A DNA stretch of 7,072 nucleotides, taken from assembly GCA_025965635.1 (NCBI GenBank), contig JAOPWO010000204.1, positions 1-7,072 of the forward strand, given 5' to 3'. Positions 5,996 to 7,072 of this stretch are shown here, piece by piece; positions within the stretch are counted from its first letter, which is position 1; each line of letters begins with the position of its first letter. The translations under genes and the position numbers were made by a program. The DNA is from Modestobacter sp. GTDB taxonomy: Bacteria > Actinomycetota > Actinomycetes > Mycobacteriales > Geodermatophilaceae. The notes below the pieces were generated by a model. It was not told where the DNA came from, did not search any database, and saw only the letters and a program-made list of their open reading frames with translations.

Positions 5996-6001
5996 CCGCG
6001 C

Positions 6002-6449
6002 ATGGAGAGCACCCTCACCCCGCCGGTCGACTGGACCGCCCAACTCGTCGAGCAGCTCGAGTGGCACTGGCGCGGCCAGCTGCGGCCGCGGCTCGACGGG
6101 CTCACCGACGACGAGTACCGCTGGGAACCCGTGGCCGGCTGCTGGAGCGTGCGACCGCGGGGCACCAGCACCGCGCCGATGGCCGTCGGCAGCGGCGACT
6201 TCACGATCGACGTCGCGGTGCCGGAGCCCGACCCGGCCCCGGTGACGACCATCGCCTGGCGGATCGGGCACCTCGTCGTCGGCGTGCTGGGCCGGCGCGC
6301 GGCCAGCCACTTCGGCGGGCCGCCGTTCGACCACGCCACCCACGAGTACCCGGGTGCCGCTGCGACGGCCCTGGCCCGAGGGCCCGTGGGCCGACCGCCC
6401 GATGGCGCTGCTGCGCGACCTCTACCGCTGGCGGGACGCCACCAGCTGA
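6002..6449 (+). pseudogene. DinB-superfamily (DinB_2-like) gene with two internal deletions and a frameshift
   Basis: From the ATG at 6002 the first 118 or so residues are a normal DinB_2-type protein: VDWTAQLVEQLEWHWRGQL, LDGLTDDEYRWEPVAGCWSV (32-50), SGDFTIDVAVPEPDPAPVTT, AWRIGHLVVGVLG with H90, and HFGGPPFDHATHEYPG. Around 6355-6362 the family sequence jumps frame. The C-terminal end is in another frame (LRRPWPEGPWADRPMA, then LLRDLYRWRDATS and TGA at 6447-6449). About 30 residues normally between these blocks are missing. A second segment is missing in-frame near 6405-6410: between 'PMA' and 'LLRDLY' relatives have a stretch like LVLHINREVIHHGAE (from memory), which carries metal-binding histidines. 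The ATG-to-TGA span of 448 nt is not a multiple of three. If translated from 6002, the original frame continues past 6449 to 6637, into glyS antisense. The protein would lack the last metal ligands, so it is probably inactive. Family function would be a metal- or thiol-dependent transferase of unknown substrate. Confidence 0.82.
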
Positions 6450-6471
6450 GCAGCAGGAGCGACGCGGCAGC

Positions 6472-6476
<5 letters not shown>
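6445..6476. terminator. Palindrome across the DinB/glyS junction, candidate bidirectional terminator
   Basis: GCTGAGC (6445-6451) and GCTCAGC (6470-6476) form a perfect 7-bp inverted repeat around an 18-nt loop. Both stop codons lie within the arms (TGA at 6447-6449 plus; TGA at 6474-6472 minus). There is no T-run. The long loop weakens the case, but the position between converging genes supports it. Confidence 0.42.

Positions 6477-7072
<596 letters not shown>

Overview
The window is very GC-rich DNA from a high-GC actinobacterium. Codon use (C or G at almost every third position), GTG starts, leaderless-type promoters and a long DnaG very like the mycobacterial one all point that way. Gene order and protein style suggest the Geodermatophilaceae (Blastococcus, Geodermatophilus, Modestobacter), but the family assignment is an inference.

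Layout from left to right. Positions 1-260 (minus) hold the 5' part of a tyrosine-recombinase (integrase) gene with a frameshift, running off the window edge. Its start lies 78 bp from the 3' end of an intact tRNA-Asn(GTT) gene at 339-411 (minus), the classic position of an element integrated at a tRNA. A divergent region (412-544) carries the tRNA promoter and a promoter plus ribosome binding site for a small YtxH-like protein at 545-817 (plus). A convergent junction with a palindrome follows.

Positions 840-5922 are one minus-strand block, read from right to left: dusB (tRNA-dihydrouridine synthase), a one-TM anchored extracellular protein, a YdcF/DUF218 membrane protein, a 78-aa unknown protein, dnaG (primase), and a 192-aa unknown protein. 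The last four genes are separated by 9 bp or overlap by 1-4 bp, so they are probably co-transcribed and translationally coupled. dnaG itself has no visible Shine-Dalgarno sequence and starts inside the stop codon of the 78-aa gene.

Divergent from dusB is a DinB-superfamily gene (6002-6449, plus). It appears to have lost two internal segments, one of which shifts the frame, and its last metal-binding motif is gone. It converges on glyS (glycyl-tRNA synthetase, minus), of which only the last 200 codons are present.

Most of the window is ordinary housekeeping DNA: replication priming and tRNA supply, modification and charging. I do not see a new defence or mobile system. The points worth a second look are the broken integrase at tRNA-Asn, the doubly deleted DinB gene, the unknown small protein coupled to dnaG, the unknown protein coupled after dnaG, and palindromes that enclose both stop codons at the two convergent junctions.
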